Part shown: in pieces, positions 1-9,624 of the stretch
Layout: each line of letters starts with the position of its first letter
Position numbering within the stretch: the stretch's first letter is position 1
Notes under the pieces: generated by a model
The model's database searches: none
The model's input: only the letters and a program-made list of their open reading frames with translations
What the model was told of the DNA's origin: nothing
NCBI GenBank assembly: GCA_001025035.1
Contig: LCZK01000001.1
Coordinates: 25,984-89,983 of the forward strand
Length of the DNA stretch: 64,000 bases
Origin: Actinobacteria bacterium IMCC26207
GTDB lineage: Bacteria; Actinomycetota; Acidimicrobiia; Acidimicrobiales; Microtrichaceae
Reading direction: 5' to 3'
Translations under genes and position numbers: made by a program

Positions 1-1
1 A

Positions 2-613
2 TTGGGAGCTCAAGCCCAGATTGTGTTTCATGATGAACCAAGCTTGGGTAGCGCGGACGCAGTGGTCATTGCCGGAGGCTTTGCCCATGGCGATTACTTG
101 CGCCCCGGCGCAATAGCAAGATTCTCTCCAGTTATGGAGGCTGTCGCATCGTTTGCGCAGTCAGGCGGGCCAGTGGTTGGAATCTGTAATGGGTTTCAAG
201 TCTTGACTGAGGCAAATCTTTTGCCCGGTGCGCTTCAGAAGAATGCGGGTCTGAAGTTTCGCTGTGGATTTACGGAACTTCGAGTTGAGAACTCAAACTC
301 GGTACTCACTTCCGAGGCTCAAGTGGGCGATATCTTGTCAATTCCCATCAACCATTTCGAAGGGAATTACACCTGTTCTTCTGAAACTCTGGCTGAACTC
401 CAGGGAGAGGATCGGGTCCTGTTTCGTTACGTTACGAACCCCAATGGCTCGGTGGATGACATCGCTGGAATCTGTAACCAGAGCCGAAACGTGGTGGGCT
501 TAATGCCACACCCCGAGCGAGCATGTCATGACCTGCTTGGATCTCGGGATGGCATTGTCTTGATGAGTTCACTCTTACGTGCAGCCGGCTTGAATGCTGG
601 CCTGCCTAATTAG
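2..613 (+). CDS. purQ: Phosphoribosylformylglycinamidine synthase, glutaminase subunit PurQ (5' partial)
   Basis: Class I glutamine amidotransferase subunit of FGAM synthase; it hydrolyses glutamine and passes ammonia to PurL in de novo purine synthesis. The nucleophile motif GICNGFQ (Cys62 of the visible part) and the His170/Glu172 pair in MPHPER are present, as is the family motif GGFAHGDYLRPGA. The reading frame enters from the left edge: the usual N-terminus (about 20 residues with an FPGSNCD-type motif) is missing and the first visible codon, TTG, is internal. The small PurL nearby implies a separate PurS, expected just upstream and outside the window. The stop overlaps by 4 bp the end of the convergent small gene that follows. 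Confidence 0.95.
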   Translation: MGAQAQIVFHDEPSLGSADAVVIAGGFAHGDYLRPGAIARFSPVMEAVASFAQSGGPVVGICNGFQVLTEANLLPGALQKNAGLKFRCGFTELRVENSNSVLTSEAQVGDILSIPINHFEGNYTCSSETLAELQGEDRVLFRYVTNPNGSVDDIAGICNQSRNVVGLMPHPERACHDLLGSRDGIVLMSSLLRAAGLNAGLPN

Positions 614-1035
614 GCCGCAGCAACTCGAGTGATTCCAGCAGCCTTGAGCACTGCTGCTGGGACACCAAATTCTCGCCATGCGGCGTAGGAAATGCCTTTT
701 CGCTGGCCGTAGCTCTTTGCTACTGCAATAAACTCTGGCTCAAGTTCAGCCACGAGATCAGTAGAATTATCTTCGATCTTTTTGAGTTCCTTTGCCAACT
801 CAATTCGCTCTTGAAGCAGACCTAGGCGCTTGAGCGGGTCCAACTTTGTCTCTAAGACCTGGTTAATCTTGTCGAGCCTGTTATTGACCGAATCCGCAGT
901 TTTAGGCCGACCAGCTGTTGGCTTTGTGCGCCGAATAGCTTCGAGGTAGCCCTTGATAATCCTGCTTTCGGTTCTTCCTTCAGCCATTGCGGCTTTATGT
1001 TCTGGTGAGAGTGATTTAGGACCACGTTTTGCCAT
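610..1035 (-). CDS. Small basic protein with AT-hook-like motif, unknown function
   Basis: A 141-aa protein lying antisense between purQ and purL. The N-terminus is basic (MAKRGPKSLSPEHKAAMAEGR) and an AGRPKT segment near residue 42 resembles an AT-hook core. Residues about 50-95 are strongly helical and charged (heptad-like LDKINQVLE...LGLLQERIELAKELKKIE), which suggests a coiled coil. The C-terminus (GISYAAWREFGVPAAVLKAAGI) looks like a small helix-turn-helix or H-NS/Lsr2-type DNA-contact module. I recall similar unannotated actinobacterial proteins but know no function. Inference: a nucleoid-associated or regulatory DNA-binding protein. Its coding end overlaps purQ by 4 bp. Confidence 0.75.
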   Translation of the reverse strand: MAKRGPKSLSPEHKAAMAEGRTESRIIKGYLEAIRRTKPTAGRPKTADSVNNRLDKINQVLETKLDPLKRLGLLQERIELAKELKKIEDNSTDLVAELEPEFIAVAKSYGQRKGISYAAWREFGVPAAVLKAAGITRVAAA

Positions 1036-1133
1036 ATATCTATTTAATATTATCTACCCGTTTATTTCAAGTCACCCTATTTGATCCCCTTCGGGAGTCG
1101 CGGAACCGATCGGCGCTGCGATAGCGTCCGCAT

Positions 1134-3362
1134 ATGGCCGAGCAAGGACTTGAGGGATCACTCCACCGCGAGTTGGGGTTGACGGACGAAGAATACGAGC
1201 GGATCTGTTCCATCTTGGATCGCACACCCAATCACTTGGAGTTAGCGATGTTCTCTGTGATGTGGTCCGAGCACTGCTCATACAAGAGTTCGCGCATACA
1301 CCTGAAGAGGTTTCCCACCGAGGCGCCGTGGGTACTAGTGGGCCCGGGTGAGGGTGCCGGCGTGGTTGATGTAGGCGATGGGATCGGCGCTGCGATTCGT
1401 ATCGAGAGCCATAATCACCCATCGGCGATTGAGCCCTATCAAGGTGCAGCCACAGGGGCCGGAGGAATCCTGCGAGATATTTTCTCGATGGGTGCCCGCC
1501 CGATTGCACTCATGGACCCGCTTCGATTTGGCCCACTCGATGATCCCCGCTCGCGCTGGATTGCCGAGGGCGTGGTCTCAGGTATCTCTGGGTATGGCAA
1601 CTCTGTAGGCGTCCCCACCGTGGGAGGCGAGACGGTCTTTGATGAGTGCTACACCGGCAACCCGCTGGTGAATGTGCTGTGCCTGGGCGTGCTGCCTGTT
1701 GAGCGCCTCGTGCTCGGTCGAGCCGAAGGGGTTGGCAACCTTGCAGTGCTGTTGGGGTCGACCACCGGGCGCGATGGCATCGGCGGAGTGTCAGTGCTGG
1801 CATCGGCAGGATTCTCTGACGAAGCCTCCGACGCAGATAAGCGACCGAGTGTGCAAGTAGGTGACCCGTTCGAGGAGAAGCGTCTCATTGAGGCATGTCT
1901 CGAGCTCTTGGACTCGAATCTGGCCGCTGGCGTACAGGACCTCGGAGGTGCGGGGATTACCTGTGCCACAGCCGAGACTGCAGCCAAAGGCGGGGCCGGC
2001 ATGGACGTCATGATTGCTCCGATTCCTCAGCGCGAGCCCGGAATGCAGCCCTTCGAGGTGATGACCTCGGAGTCCCAGGAGCGCATGCTTGCCATCGTGG
2101 AACCAGGAAATCTAGAAGCAGTGCTTGCAATTGCTGAGCGCTGGGAGATTCGCGCGAACGTCATTGGAATCGTCACCGACACAGGTCGGCTTCGCGTGCT
2201 TGACCAAGCGAACGGTGAAGTCCTTGCAGATGTGCCTGCAAAGGCACTCGAACAGGATGCACCGCTGTACGACCGCCCGCGCAGTGCTCCAGCAGATCTT
2301 GACCAACGGCAGGCTGACTCTGCGAACTCCTTGGACGCGCCATCTGATCCTGGCGCCGACCTGATTGCGATGCTGAGCGACACCTCGTGGGTGTCTTCGC
2401 AGTACGACTACATGCTTTTTCTCAACACAGTTGAAGGCCCCGGTGGCGATGCTGCGGTTCTTCGTCTGAAGCACCCGTCTACTGGCTTGGATACTGGGCG
2501 TGGCCTAGCACTGACCACCGATGGAAACCACCTATGGGGTTCGGTGGACCCGTATCGGGGCGGAGTGATGACCGTGGCTGAGTCGGTTATGAATCTGGCC
2601 GTAGTTGGCGCTCGGCCACTAGCGCTGGTGAATTGTCTGAACTTCGGAAACCCAGAGCACCCCGAAGTCATGTGGCAATTGTCTGAATCTATCGATGGGC
2701 TATCCGAGGCGCTCTTGGCCTTTGGCATACCCTGCGTGGGCGGCAATGTCAGCCTGTACAACGAGAGCCGCGGCACTGATATTGACCCCACCGCAGTCAT
2801 CGGTCTGCTCGGTGTGGTTGATGCGCTGGAGTCTCCACCGCCAGGCGTGCGTTTGGTTGAGGGGAGTCGCCTGCTGCTGCTCGGTCACACAGAACCCGAG
2901 CTTTCGGGCTCGGCTTGGGCTGCTCTGCAGGGCCATCGAGGTCGTGGGCGCCTGCCCGAGGTCGACCTTGAAGCGGTGGCGAGCGTGGCCGATGCTGTCC
3001 GGGACTTGGTTATTGCTGGCTTGGTGCAAGGAGCACACGATGTGTCCTCGGGTGGAACTGCTGTAGCGCTTGCCGAGATGGCCGTTCGGTCAGGAGTCGG
3101 ATTCACTGCTGCACGCTTGGCTGATCACTCCGATCTTTTTGCTGAATCCTCGGGACGTGCCGTGTTGTGCATCGACCCCGAAAAGCTTCGCGAGGTACTT
3201 GACCTGCTCGAGGAACGCGGCATCGAGCATTCACGCATCGGGGTTGCAGGCGGCAACCGCATGAGCGTGAAGGGGCAGTTCGATCTGGGCCTCGACGAGG
3301 TGGCCGCTAGCTGGCGGGACCACTTGCCAGATGCACTCGGGTCAGGGACTGTTCAGGGATAA
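1134..3362 (+). CDS. purL: Phosphoribosylformylglycinamidine synthase subunit PurL (small type)
   Basis: The ATP-dependent synthase subunit that converts FGAR plus ammonia to FGAM. At 742 aa it is the short PurL that works with separate PurQ and PurS. Diagnostic segments include [15 protein letters not shown] near the N-terminus, the ATP-binding [32 protein letters not shown], and the second-half repeat [10 protein letters not shown]. The start is the ATG at 1134, following a 98-bp gap after the divergent AT-hook-like gene, so a promoter is expected in 1036-1133. purL, gluQ, purF and purM follow with gaps of 7 bp or less, or overlaps, and look like one operon. Confidence 0.97.
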   Translation: MAEQGLEGSLHRELGLTDEEYERICSILDRTPNHLELAMFSVMWSEHCSYKSSRIHLKRFPTEAPWVLVGPGEGAGVVDVGDGIGAAIRIESHNHPSAIEPYQGAATGAGGILRDIFSMGARPIALMDPLRFGPLDDPRSRWIAEGVVSGISGYGNSVGVPTVGGETVFDECYTGNPLVNVLCLGVLPVERLVLGRAEGVGNLAVLLGSTTGRDGIGGVSVLASAGFSDEASDADKRPSVQVGDPFEEKRLIEACLELLDSNLAAGVQDLGGAGITCATAETAAKGGAGMDVMIAPIPQREPGMQPFEVMTSESQERMLAIVEPGNLEAVLAIAERWEIRANVIGIVTDTGRLRVLDQANGEVLADVPAKALEQDAPLYDRPRSAPADLDQRQADSANSLDAPSDPGADLIAMLSDTSWVSSQYDYMLFLNTVEGPGGDAAVLRLKHPSTGLDTGRGLALTTDGNHLWGSVDPYRGGVMTVAESVMNLAVVGARPLALVNCLNFGNPEHPEVMWQLSESIDGLSEALLAFGIPCVGGNVSLYNESRGTDIDPTAVIGLLGVVDALESPPPGVRLVEGSRLLLLGHTEPELSGSAWAALQGHRGRGRLPEVDLEAVASVADAVRDLVIAGLVQGAHDVSSGGTAVALAEMAVRSGVGFTAARLADHSDLFAESSGRAVLCIDPEKLREVLDLLEERGIEHSRIGVAGGNRMSVKGQFDLGLDEVAASWRDHLPDALGSGTVQG

Positions 3363-3367
3363 GTCAG

Positions 3368-4246
3368 ATGTCGGCCGGACGCTTTGCGCCGAGCCCGTCG
3401 GGAAGCCTGCATCTGGGCAACCTGCGAACGGCCCTTGCTGCTTGGCTGGTAGCGCGATCAAGCGGTGCAGAGTTTTTACTGCGGTTCGAGGATCTGACTA
3501 CGGGTGCTGCTCCGGCAGCTCAAGCGGAACAGCTAGAGGACCTCGCACTTCTGGGGATCACCCATGATGGCAAGGTGACTTGTCAGTCAGAGCGAACCGA
3601 GTTGTACGCGCAGGCAATTCACCAGCTCGAACAGCTTGGTCTGACCTATGACTGCTATTGCTCGCGACGAGAGGTGCGAGAAGCCGCAGCGGCACCACAC
3701 GGGGCCGCACCCGAAGGCAGCTATCCGGGAACCTGTTTCCGCCTGACACAGACAGAGGTGCGCAAGCATGAGCGCGCTGGCCGCCGCCCAGCTTTGAGGT
3801 TGAACGGTTCGGGTGGGATTCAGACGGACGATTTTGTGCTGCGACGAGCCGATGGCGTGGCTGCGTACAACCTGGCAGTGGTTGTAGATGATGCCGCTCA
3901 GGGTATTGACCAGGTTGTTCGAGGAGATGACCTAGTAGAGACCACACCAAGGCAGGTTCTTCTTCAAGGACTCCTTGGTTACCCCACGCCTACCTATCTG
4001 CATGTGCCGCTGGTTCTGGGACTTGACGGCGAGCGGTTATCGAAGCGACACGGCGCAGTTGGGCTACAAGAACTCAGAGCCCTTGGGGTCAGCCCGCCGC
4101 AGGTCTTGGGATATCTGGCCAATTCGCTTGGTGCAACACCACAGGACAGCCCCGTCACGGCCGAGGGTGTTCTGAATGGCTTTTCGGCCCAAAACATCCC
4201 TACTCAGCCTTGGGTTTTCGACCCCAGCGAACTGCGTTCGGGGTGA
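3368..4246 (+). CDS. gluQ: Glutamyl-Q tRNA(Asp) synthetase
   Basis: A truncated glutamyl-tRNA synthetase paralogue that activates glutamate and attaches it to queuosine at the wobble base of tRNA(Asp). The class I signature appears as HLGN (residues 15-18, within FAPSPSGSLHLGN) and the KMSKS equivalent as LSKRH around residue 225. A CYC pair near residue 96 plus a downstream Tyr and Cys match the zinc site of the family. There is no anticodon-binding domain, and 292 aa is the family's usual length. It sits 5 bp after purL and 6 bp before purF; the purine context is probably co-transcription rather than shared function. Confidence 0.93.
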   Translation: MSAGRFAPSPSGSLHLGNLRTALAAWLVARSSGAEFLLRFEDLTTGAAPAAQAEQLEDLALLGITHDGKVTCQSERTELYAQAIHQLEQLGLTYDCYCSRREVREAAAAPHGAAPEGSYPGTCFRLTQTEVRKHERAGRRPALRLNGSGGIQTDDFVLRRADGVAAYNLAVVVDDAAQGIDQVVRGDDLVETTPRQVLLQGLLGYPTPTYLHVPLVLGLDGERLSKRHGAVGLQELRALGVSPPQVLGYLANSLGATPQDSPVTAEGVLNGFSAQNIPTQPWVFDPSELRSG

Positions 4247-4252
4247 GCCTCG

Positions 4253-5863
4253 GTGATGTGCGAACATGGTGAGGTGAATGTCGATCCCGGCTTGGCTGAG
4301 GGTGAAGAACTCGATGAAAAGCCCGGCGAGGCCTGCGGTGTCTTTGGGGTGTTCTCACCGGGAAGCGCTGTGGCTCACTTGGCATACCTTGGCATCTATG
4401 CGCTGCAGCACCGTGGCCAAGAATCCGCTGGAATCGCAACTTCAGATGGTGACCATCTGACTGTTGTCAAAGATATGGGCTTGGTGTCGAATGTTTTCGA
4501 CGACCGCACCTTGGCCGCTCTAGATGGTGGCTTGGCCATCGGCCACACCCGCTACTCCACCACTGGGTCGAGTATGTGGAAGAACTCCCAGCCGATTTAC
4601 CGCGATGTTGCGCATACGCAGTTTGCGCTGGGTCACAACGGCAACTTGGTGAATACCTCGGATTTGGCCGATCAGGCAGGCATGTTGCCCGGCACCGTGG
4701 GAAGCGATACCGATGCCATGGCTGAACTCATAGCTTTGGAATGCGAGCGGATCGGAACCGAGGAAAACCCCGACACGCTCGAACAAGCTTTGCTGAAGGT
4801 TCTGCCCAAGTTTAAGGGAGCGTTCTCGCTGGTCCTCCTTGACCGCCAACATGTGATTGGTGTGCGCGATCCGCATGGCTTTCGCCCGCTGTGTTTGGGC
4901 AAGTTGGATACCGGTTGGGTCCTCGCCTCGGAGACGCCTGCTCTTGATGTTGTGGGCGCCCATTTTGTTAGGGAGTTGGACCCGGGCGAGATGGTGATCA
5001 TTGATTCAGATGGCGTGCGTTCGGTGCGCCCCTTTGATGATGAGCATGTTGAGCCGAAGCTGTGCCTCTTTGAGTTCGTATATTTTGCCCGGCCAGATTC
5101 TCAGCTCTACGGGAAGAACGTTCATCAGGCTCGTGTTCGGATGGGCGAGCAGTTGGCGGCACAGGCCCCGATTGAAGCTGACATGGTGATGGGTGTTCCC
5201 GAGTCTGGAATCCCCGCCGCCGAGGGTTTCGCTCGTTTCTCGGGTACGCCTTACGGCCACGGTCTTGTAAAGAACCGCTATATCGGTCGCACCTTTATTG
5301 CCCCGAGCCAAGAACTGCGTGCGCTCGGTGTGCGCATGAAACTCAATCCGCTGAAAGAAAATATTGCTGGGCAGCGGTTAGTTGTTGTTGATGATTCGAT
5401 CGTGCGCGGAACCACGACACGGGCCATGGTGTCCATGTTGCGAGAGGCCGGCGCAGCCGAGGTGCACATGCGGATTTCATCTCCGCCGTATCGTTGGCCC
5501 TGTTTCTATGGCATGGATACTGGTTCTCGGTCCGAGTTGTTGGCGGCCAATATGGATGTTGAAGAAATCCGCACCTACCTAGGTGTCGACACCCTGTCGT
5601 ACCTCACCCTTGATGCTCTAGTAGATGCCGTAGGAGCACCGGGAGCGGGTTTTTGCACGGCGTGTCTGACCGGCGAGTACCCCGTTGCAATAACAGTAGA
5701 GAGCTCATCATCCCAGGCTGCAGAGGGTGCCGCCGCAGCACCCGTTCGGGTGGAGCAAGCCCCCCTCACCCTGCTTGATGCGGGAGCGGGACTGCTGCCA
5801 GCGGAAGAGGCAGCACTACTGAGCGCTCAGGCAGAACAAGGAGACCGTGACAGTGATGGGTGA
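4253..5863 (+). CDS. purF: Amidophosphoribosyltransferase PurF
   Basis: Commits PRPP to purine synthesis by forming phosphoribosylamine with glutamine-derived ammonia. A short propeptide precedes the N-terminal nucleophile Cys28 (PGEACGVFGVF), which should be exposed by self-cleavage. The PRPP loop is VVVDDSIVRGTT. Four cysteines (in KLCLFEF, RWPCFYG and FCTACLTG) match the 4Fe-4S ligand set of Bacillus-type PurF, so an oxygen-sensitive cluster is likely. The GTG at 4253 is immediately followed by an ATG at 4256, and either may start. The C-terminus is extended by about 60 Ala/Glu-rich residues. It overlaps the start region of purM. Confidence 0.97.
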   Translation: MMCEHGEVNVDPGLAEGEELDEKPGEACGVFGVFSPGSAVAHLAYLGIYALQHRGQESAGIATSDGDHLTVVKDMGLVSNVFDDRTLAALDGGLAIGHTRYSTTGSSMWKNSQPIYRDVAHTQFALGHNGNLVNTSDLADQAGMLPGTVGSDTDAMAELIALECERIGTEENPDTLEQALLKVLPKFKGAFSLVLLDRQHVIGVRDPHGFRPLCLGKLDTGWVLASETPALDVVGAHFVRELDPGEMVIIDSDGVRSVRPFDDEHVEPKLCLFEFVYFARPDSQLYGKNVHQARVRMGEQLAAQAPIEADMVMGVPESGIPAAEGFARFSGTPYGHGLVKNRYIGRTFIAPSQELRALGVRMKLNPLKENIAGQRLVVVDDSIVRGTTTRAMVSMLREAGAAEVHMRISSPPYRWPCFYGMDTGSRSELLAANMDVEEIRTYLGVDTLSYLTLDALVDAVGAPGAGFCTACLTGEYPVAITVESSSSQAAEGAAAAPVRVEQAPLTLLDAGAGLLPAEEAALLSAQAEQGDRDSDG

Positions 5864-6893
5864 AACCTATGAGGCCGCTGGGGTTTCTATCGGTGCTGGC
5901 GAAGCCGCAGTAGATGCAATCAAGGCCGATGTGCGATCCACGTTTCGACCCGAGGTCATTGGAGACATCGGTGGTTTCGGAGGTTTATTCCGCTTTGATC
6001 CAAAGAAGTACAAAGATCCGATTCTGGTTTCATCTACCGACGGGGTTGGAACCAAAGCCTTAGTGGCACGATCAGTCGGCAAGTTCGATTCCATTGGAGT
6101 TGACCTTGTTGCCATGTGCGTTGACGATCTGGTGTGTCAAGGAGCCGAGCCGCTGTTCTTCTTGGACTACATCTCTGTTGGTCACCTTGATCCCACCCAT
6201 ATCAAACAACTCGTCGCCGGCGTGGCCGATGGATGCCGTCAGGCAGGCTGTGCGCTGATCGGCGGCGAGATGGCCGAACACCCGGGTTCTATGGAGCCAG
6301 GGGAGTTTGACCTAGTGGGCTTTGCAGTCGGTGTGGTGGAACGTGAACGCATGCTCACAGGGAAACTCGTGAAACCCGGAGATGTACTCATCGGCCTGCC
6401 TTCGCCGGGTATTCGATCAAATGGCTACTCCCTTGCGCGGCGACTGATGTTTGACATCGCTGGTCGAACGGTCTCGGACCCGGCTTGGGATGATCCACAC
6501 GCTCCGACAGTGGGCGATGAACTCTTGATCCCCTCGGTGATCTATGCGCCCGCAATTCGATCACTACTTGACCATGTCGAGGTTCACGCAGTGGCTCACA
6601 TTACGGGTGGCGGCATTCCCGGCAACCTGAATCGGGTACTCGGATCGCATTGTGATGCAGAGGTGGACCCAGCGTCTTGGGAGTGGCCACGAATCTTTAC
6701 TGAGATGCAACAGATTGGGTCGGTCTCAGATGATGAGATGCGCAAGGTGTTCAACCTTGGCATCGGCATGGTCGCAGTAGTTCCCGCAGAGGTGGCGCAT
6801 AAGGCAATTGATGTGCTGCGCACGAGCGGTCACCGCGCTCGCAGTATCGGCACAGTGGTTTCTGGCCATGGAGTTGTTCATTTCACGGCGTAG
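5856..6893 (+). CDS. purM: Phosphoribosylformylglycinamidine cyclo-ligase PurM (AIR synthetase)
   Basis: Closes the imidazole ring, turning FGAM into AIR with ATP. Family motifs: YEAAGVSIGAGEAAVDAIK at the N-terminus, DGVGTKALVA, GGEMAEHPG, GIRSNGYSLARR and HITGGGIPGNL. Possible starts are GTG 5847, GTG 5853 and ATG 5856. The Shine-Dalgarno AAGGAG at 5838-5843 fits 5853 or 5856, and ATG 5856 (MGETYEAAG) best matches family N-termini. The start lies within the last codons of purF, so translation is probably coupled. The stop codon lies in the first copy of a 20-bp tandem duplication. Confidence 0.96.
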   Translation: MGETYEAAGVSIGAGEAAVDAIKADVRSTFRPEVIGDIGGFGGLFRFDPKKYKDPILVSSTDGVGTKALVARSVGKFDSIGVDLVAMCVDDLVCQGAEPLFFLDYISVGHLDPTHIKQLVAGVADGCRQAGCALIGGEMAEHPGSMEPGEFDLVGFAVGVVERERMLTGKLVKPGDVLIGLPSPGIRSNGYSLARRLMFDIAGRTVSDPAWDDPHAPTVGDELLIPSVIYAPAIRSLLDHVEVHAVAHITGGGIPGNLNRVLGSHCDAEVDPASWEWPRIFTEMQQIGSVSDDEMRKVFNLGIGMVAVVPAEVAHKAIDVLRTSGHRARSIGTVVSGHGVVHFTA

Positions 6894-6920
6894 CTGTTCG
6901 TTTCACGGCGTAGCCGCTCG
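6881..6920 (+). repeat. 20-bp tandem duplication at the 3' end of purM
   Basis: Two adjacent 20-bp units (6881-6900 and 6901-6920) both begin TTTCACGGCGTAGC and differ at two positions. The first unit supplies the last codons and TAG stop of purM; the second is non-coding. This looks like a recent slippage or template-switch duplication. Confidence 0.9.
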
Positions 6921-6943
6921 TATAATTGAGTAAAGGATTTCCT

Positions 6944-8113
6944 ATGAGTTCCCCCCCTCTCAACAGCCCGAGCAACGGAGACTTTGTTGCTCCCCGATCA
7001 CATGGCTCCTTGTCATCTTGGGATGACTACCCCGTGCATCAAGTGGCTGAAACCATTCGGCATTCCGCCACGAGTGATCGTAATTTCTATGACCGCTACT
7101 ACTTCAACTGCCACTCCAATGATGGCAAGGCTTTCCTGATTTTTGGCCTAGGGCAGTACCCAAACCTTGGGGTTCAAGATTCCTTTGCAGTGGTCGTGAC
7201 GGGTAACGACCATCGGGTGGTACGAGCATCTCGAGAGCTGGGCGACCGCATGGAAAATCGCGTGGGTCCGCTACGGGTAGAGGTGATTCGCCCGCTTGAG
7301 GAGTTGCGCATTGTCTGTGAGCCGAATGAGTTTGATCTGTCCTTCGACCTGACTTGGGTTGGGGCAATGCCGGCCTATGAAGAACCTCGGCAGTTTGTGC
7401 GCACGCACGGACGAGTTGTGTTCGACACCACGCGGCTGGCTCAGACTGGGCGTTGGTCGGGCACGATCACAAGCGGGGAGCACACCTTTGAGGTGACTCC
7501 CGATTCCTGGTGGGGAACTCGCGACCGCAGCTGGGGAGTGCGTCCCGTTGGCGAGGAAGAGCCCGCAGGGATTCGCACCGAAGGGCAGATGGTTGGTTTT
7601 TGGAATTATGTGCCGATGCAGTTCGATGATCACTCGATTCTGTACATGGTCAACGAGCATGCTGACGGGACTCGAGTCCTAGAAGAGGCCACGCGGATCT
7701 GGGCCGATCCAGATCGTGCCCCCGAGTATCTCGGTCGGCCGGAACACCAAGCGGTGGTCACTTCGGGCACACGCCATATTGAGTCCTCAACGCTGAGTTT
7801 TCCTGATGCGCCCGGCGGGGCGTTCGAGATTCAAGTCACCCCGCTGCTCGACTGCTGGCTGATGTTAGGGACGGGCTATGGCCTGGAGCCCGACTGGCGA
7901 CATGGCATGTATCAGGGCGAGTTGGTTGTTCAAGGCCAGCAAGTTGACTACGAAAAAGATAAGGACCGTCTCTTTGGCTTGGTCGATCAGATCGGTCGCT
8001 TTGAACAGATCGGTGGGGTTGCCGCTGGTGCAATTGGTCACGGTCTGCACGAGTTTTTCTTCATCGGTGAGTTCGGCAAGTACGGACTTGAGGGATGGGA
8101 CCCAGCCCCCTAG
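6944..8113 (+). CDS. AttH/lipocalin-like protein of unknown function
   Basis: A soluble protein of about 389 aa with no signal peptide. It is rich in beta-strand patterns and carries a central WWGTRDRSWGVRPVG motif that resembles the conserved R-x-x-S-W-G region of AttH/carotenoid-hydratase-like double-lipocalin proteins, often seen in actinobacterial lipid or terpenoid contexts. The frame opens at TTG 6926, but the ATG at 6944 has AAAGGA (6932-6937) at a suitable distance and is preferred. It stands between the purine operon and the malic enzyme without obvious coupling to either. Binding of a hydrophobic ligand is inference only. Confidence 0.75.
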   Translation: MSSPPLNSPSNGDFVAPRSHGSLSSWDDYPVHQVAETIRHSATSDRNFYDRYYFNCHSNDGKAFLIFGLGQYPNLGVQDSFAVVVTGNDHRVVRASRELGDRMENRVGPLRVEVIRPLEELRIVCEPNEFDLSFDLTWVGAMPAYEEPRQFVRTHGRVVFDTTRLAQTGRWSGTITSGEHTFEVTPDSWWGTRDRSWGVRPVGEEEPAGIRTEGQMVGFWNYVPMQFDDHSILYMVNEHADGTRVLEEATRIWADPDRAPEYLGRPEHQAVVTSGTRHIESSTLSFPDAPGGAFEIQVTPLLDCWLMLGTGYGLEPDWRHGMYQGELVVQGQQVDYEKDKDRLFGLVDQIGRFEQIGGVAAGAIGHGLHEFFFIGEFGKYGLEGWDPAP

Positions 8114-8188
8114 CAGTAGGTCGGTGCAGCGTCTCGTTCGGGCTGTACTTCATGAGTTGGGCGCTCAGGTATTAGGTTAGGAGGCGTT

Positions 8189-9598
8189 ATGGCCGATACT
8201 CCCACTCCCGCATTTTCTGTCCGCATCCGAGTTCGCATGGTGAATGAGCCAGGCATGCTGGGGCGTCTAGCCGTAGCTATTGGCGATGTAGGCGGAAATA
8301 TCTCTGGTTTGCGAGGCTTTGAGGTCAAGACCGCAACTCTGGATGAAGACATCGTCGTGAACTGTCGCAGCGAGGCTCATCAGGATCAGGTTCGCGCTGC
8401 AGTTGAGGGAATCGAAGGTATCGAGATTCTCGAGTTTGAAGACCGCACGTTTCATATGCACGAGGGCGGCAAGATCGAGGTGCTTGGTTTAGCGCCCGTT
8501 CGAGATATTGAAGATCTATCGATGGCCTATACGCCAGGTGTTGCGCGTGTGTGTTTAGAGATCGCGAAAAACCCAGAGATGGCCCATCGCTACACCATCA
8601 AGCGCAATACCGTGGCCATTGTCTCTGACGGCACTGCGGTGCTGGGTCTTGGCGATATTGGGCCAGAGGCTGCGATGCCCGTGATGGAGGGTAAGGCGCT
8701 GTTGTTTAAGCACTTTGCTGGAGTGGATGCGTTTCCGATCTGTCTGGCAACTACTGACCCAGATGAGATTGTTGAGACTGTTCTGCGCTTGGGTCCAACT
8801 TTTGGTGGAATCAATCTGGAAGATATTGCAGCCCCTGGAGCATTCGAAATTGAAGAGCGCCTCGTTGAACTCATGGACATTCCGGTGTTCCACGACGATC
8901 AGCACGGAACGGCAATTGTTGCGCTAGCAGCATTGGAAAATGCTCTCAAGATCGTTGGCAAGGACATGTCGCAGGTCACGGTTGTGGTTGCGGGAGTGGG
9001 CGCCGCTGGTGTTGCTGTGTCGAAAATCCTGCTCAATGCAGGTGTGGGCAACGTGATTGGGTGTGATCGCCAAGGAGCAGTTCATACTGGTCGTGAGGGA
9101 CTCAACAAGTCCAAGCAGTGGTTCGCAGAGAACACAAACCTTGAGAGTCTCTCTGGAACGATCTCTTCAGTGATGCCCGGGGCAGATGTCTTTATTGGTT
9201 TGTCCGGGCCTGACCTGATTACTCGCGAAGATGTGATCTCTATGGCCAAGGATCCGATCGTGTTTGCGATGGCAAACCCCGATCCAGAGATCCGTCCCGA
9301 GCTTATTCAAGACGTTGCGGCAGTGATTGCGACTGGACGCTCGGACTTTCCGAATCAGATCAACAACGTTTTGGCATTCCCTGGAATCTTCCGAGGGGCA
9401 CTCGATGCTGGTGCTCGCAAAATCACCGAGAACATGAAGCTCGCTGCGGCTGGGGCAATCGCAGATGCGGTGAATGATGCCGATCTTTCTCCCACTCACA
9501 TCATCCCATCAGTGTTTGATCCAACGGTAGCGAGTTCGGTAGCTGCGGCGAGTGCTGCAGCGGCACGCGCAGATGGGGTTTGTCGCCCAGAGCAGTAG
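8189..9598 (+). CDS. NAD(P)-dependent malic enzyme with N-terminal ACT domain
   Basis: Oxidative decarboxylation of malate to pyruvate. Residues about 8-85 form an ACT-type regulatory domain (VRMVNEPGMLGRLAVAIGDVGGNISG). The malic N-terminal domain follows (MAYTPGVARVC, EGKALLFKHFAGVDAFPICL, with the metal-binding FHDDQHGTAIV), then a Rossmann domain (VVVAGVGAAGVAVSKILL). Length (469 aa) fits ACT-fused malic enzymes. AGGAGG lies 5 bp before ATG 8189. The ACT domain suggests allosteric control by a small molecule, probably an amino acid; which one cannot be read from sequence. Confidence 0.94.
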   Translation: MADTPTPAFSVRIRVRMVNEPGMLGRLAVAIGDVGGNISGLRGFEVKTATLDEDIVVNCRSEAHQDQVRAAVEGIEGIEILEFEDRTFHMHEGGKIEVLGLAPVRDIEDLSMAYTPGVARVCLEIAKNPEMAHRYTIKRNTVAIVSDGTAVLGLGDIGPEAAMPVMEGKALLFKHFAGVDAFPICLATTDPDEIVETVLRLGPTFGGINLEDIAAPGAFEIEERLVELMDIPVFHDDQHGTAIVALAALENALKIVGKDMSQVTVVVAGVGAAGVAVSKILLNAGVGNVIGCDRQGAVHTGREGLNKSKQWFAENTNLESLSGTISSVMPGADVFIGLSGPDLITREDVISMAKDPIVFAMANPDPEIRPELIQDVAAVIATGRSDFPNQINNVLAFPGIFRGALDAGARKITENMKLAAAGAIADAVNDADLSPTHIIPSVFDPTVASSVAAASAAAARADGVCRPEQ

Positions 9599-9624
9599 CA
9601 TGATTGCGTGACTGTTGGGGCAAC

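Noticed and set aside
1109..1395. A 14-bp repeat ATCGGCGCTGCGAT at 1109-1122 and 1382-1395
   Set aside because: One copy is in the purL leader and one in the coding region; it is short, partly self-complementary and could arise by chance. No other copies were seen.
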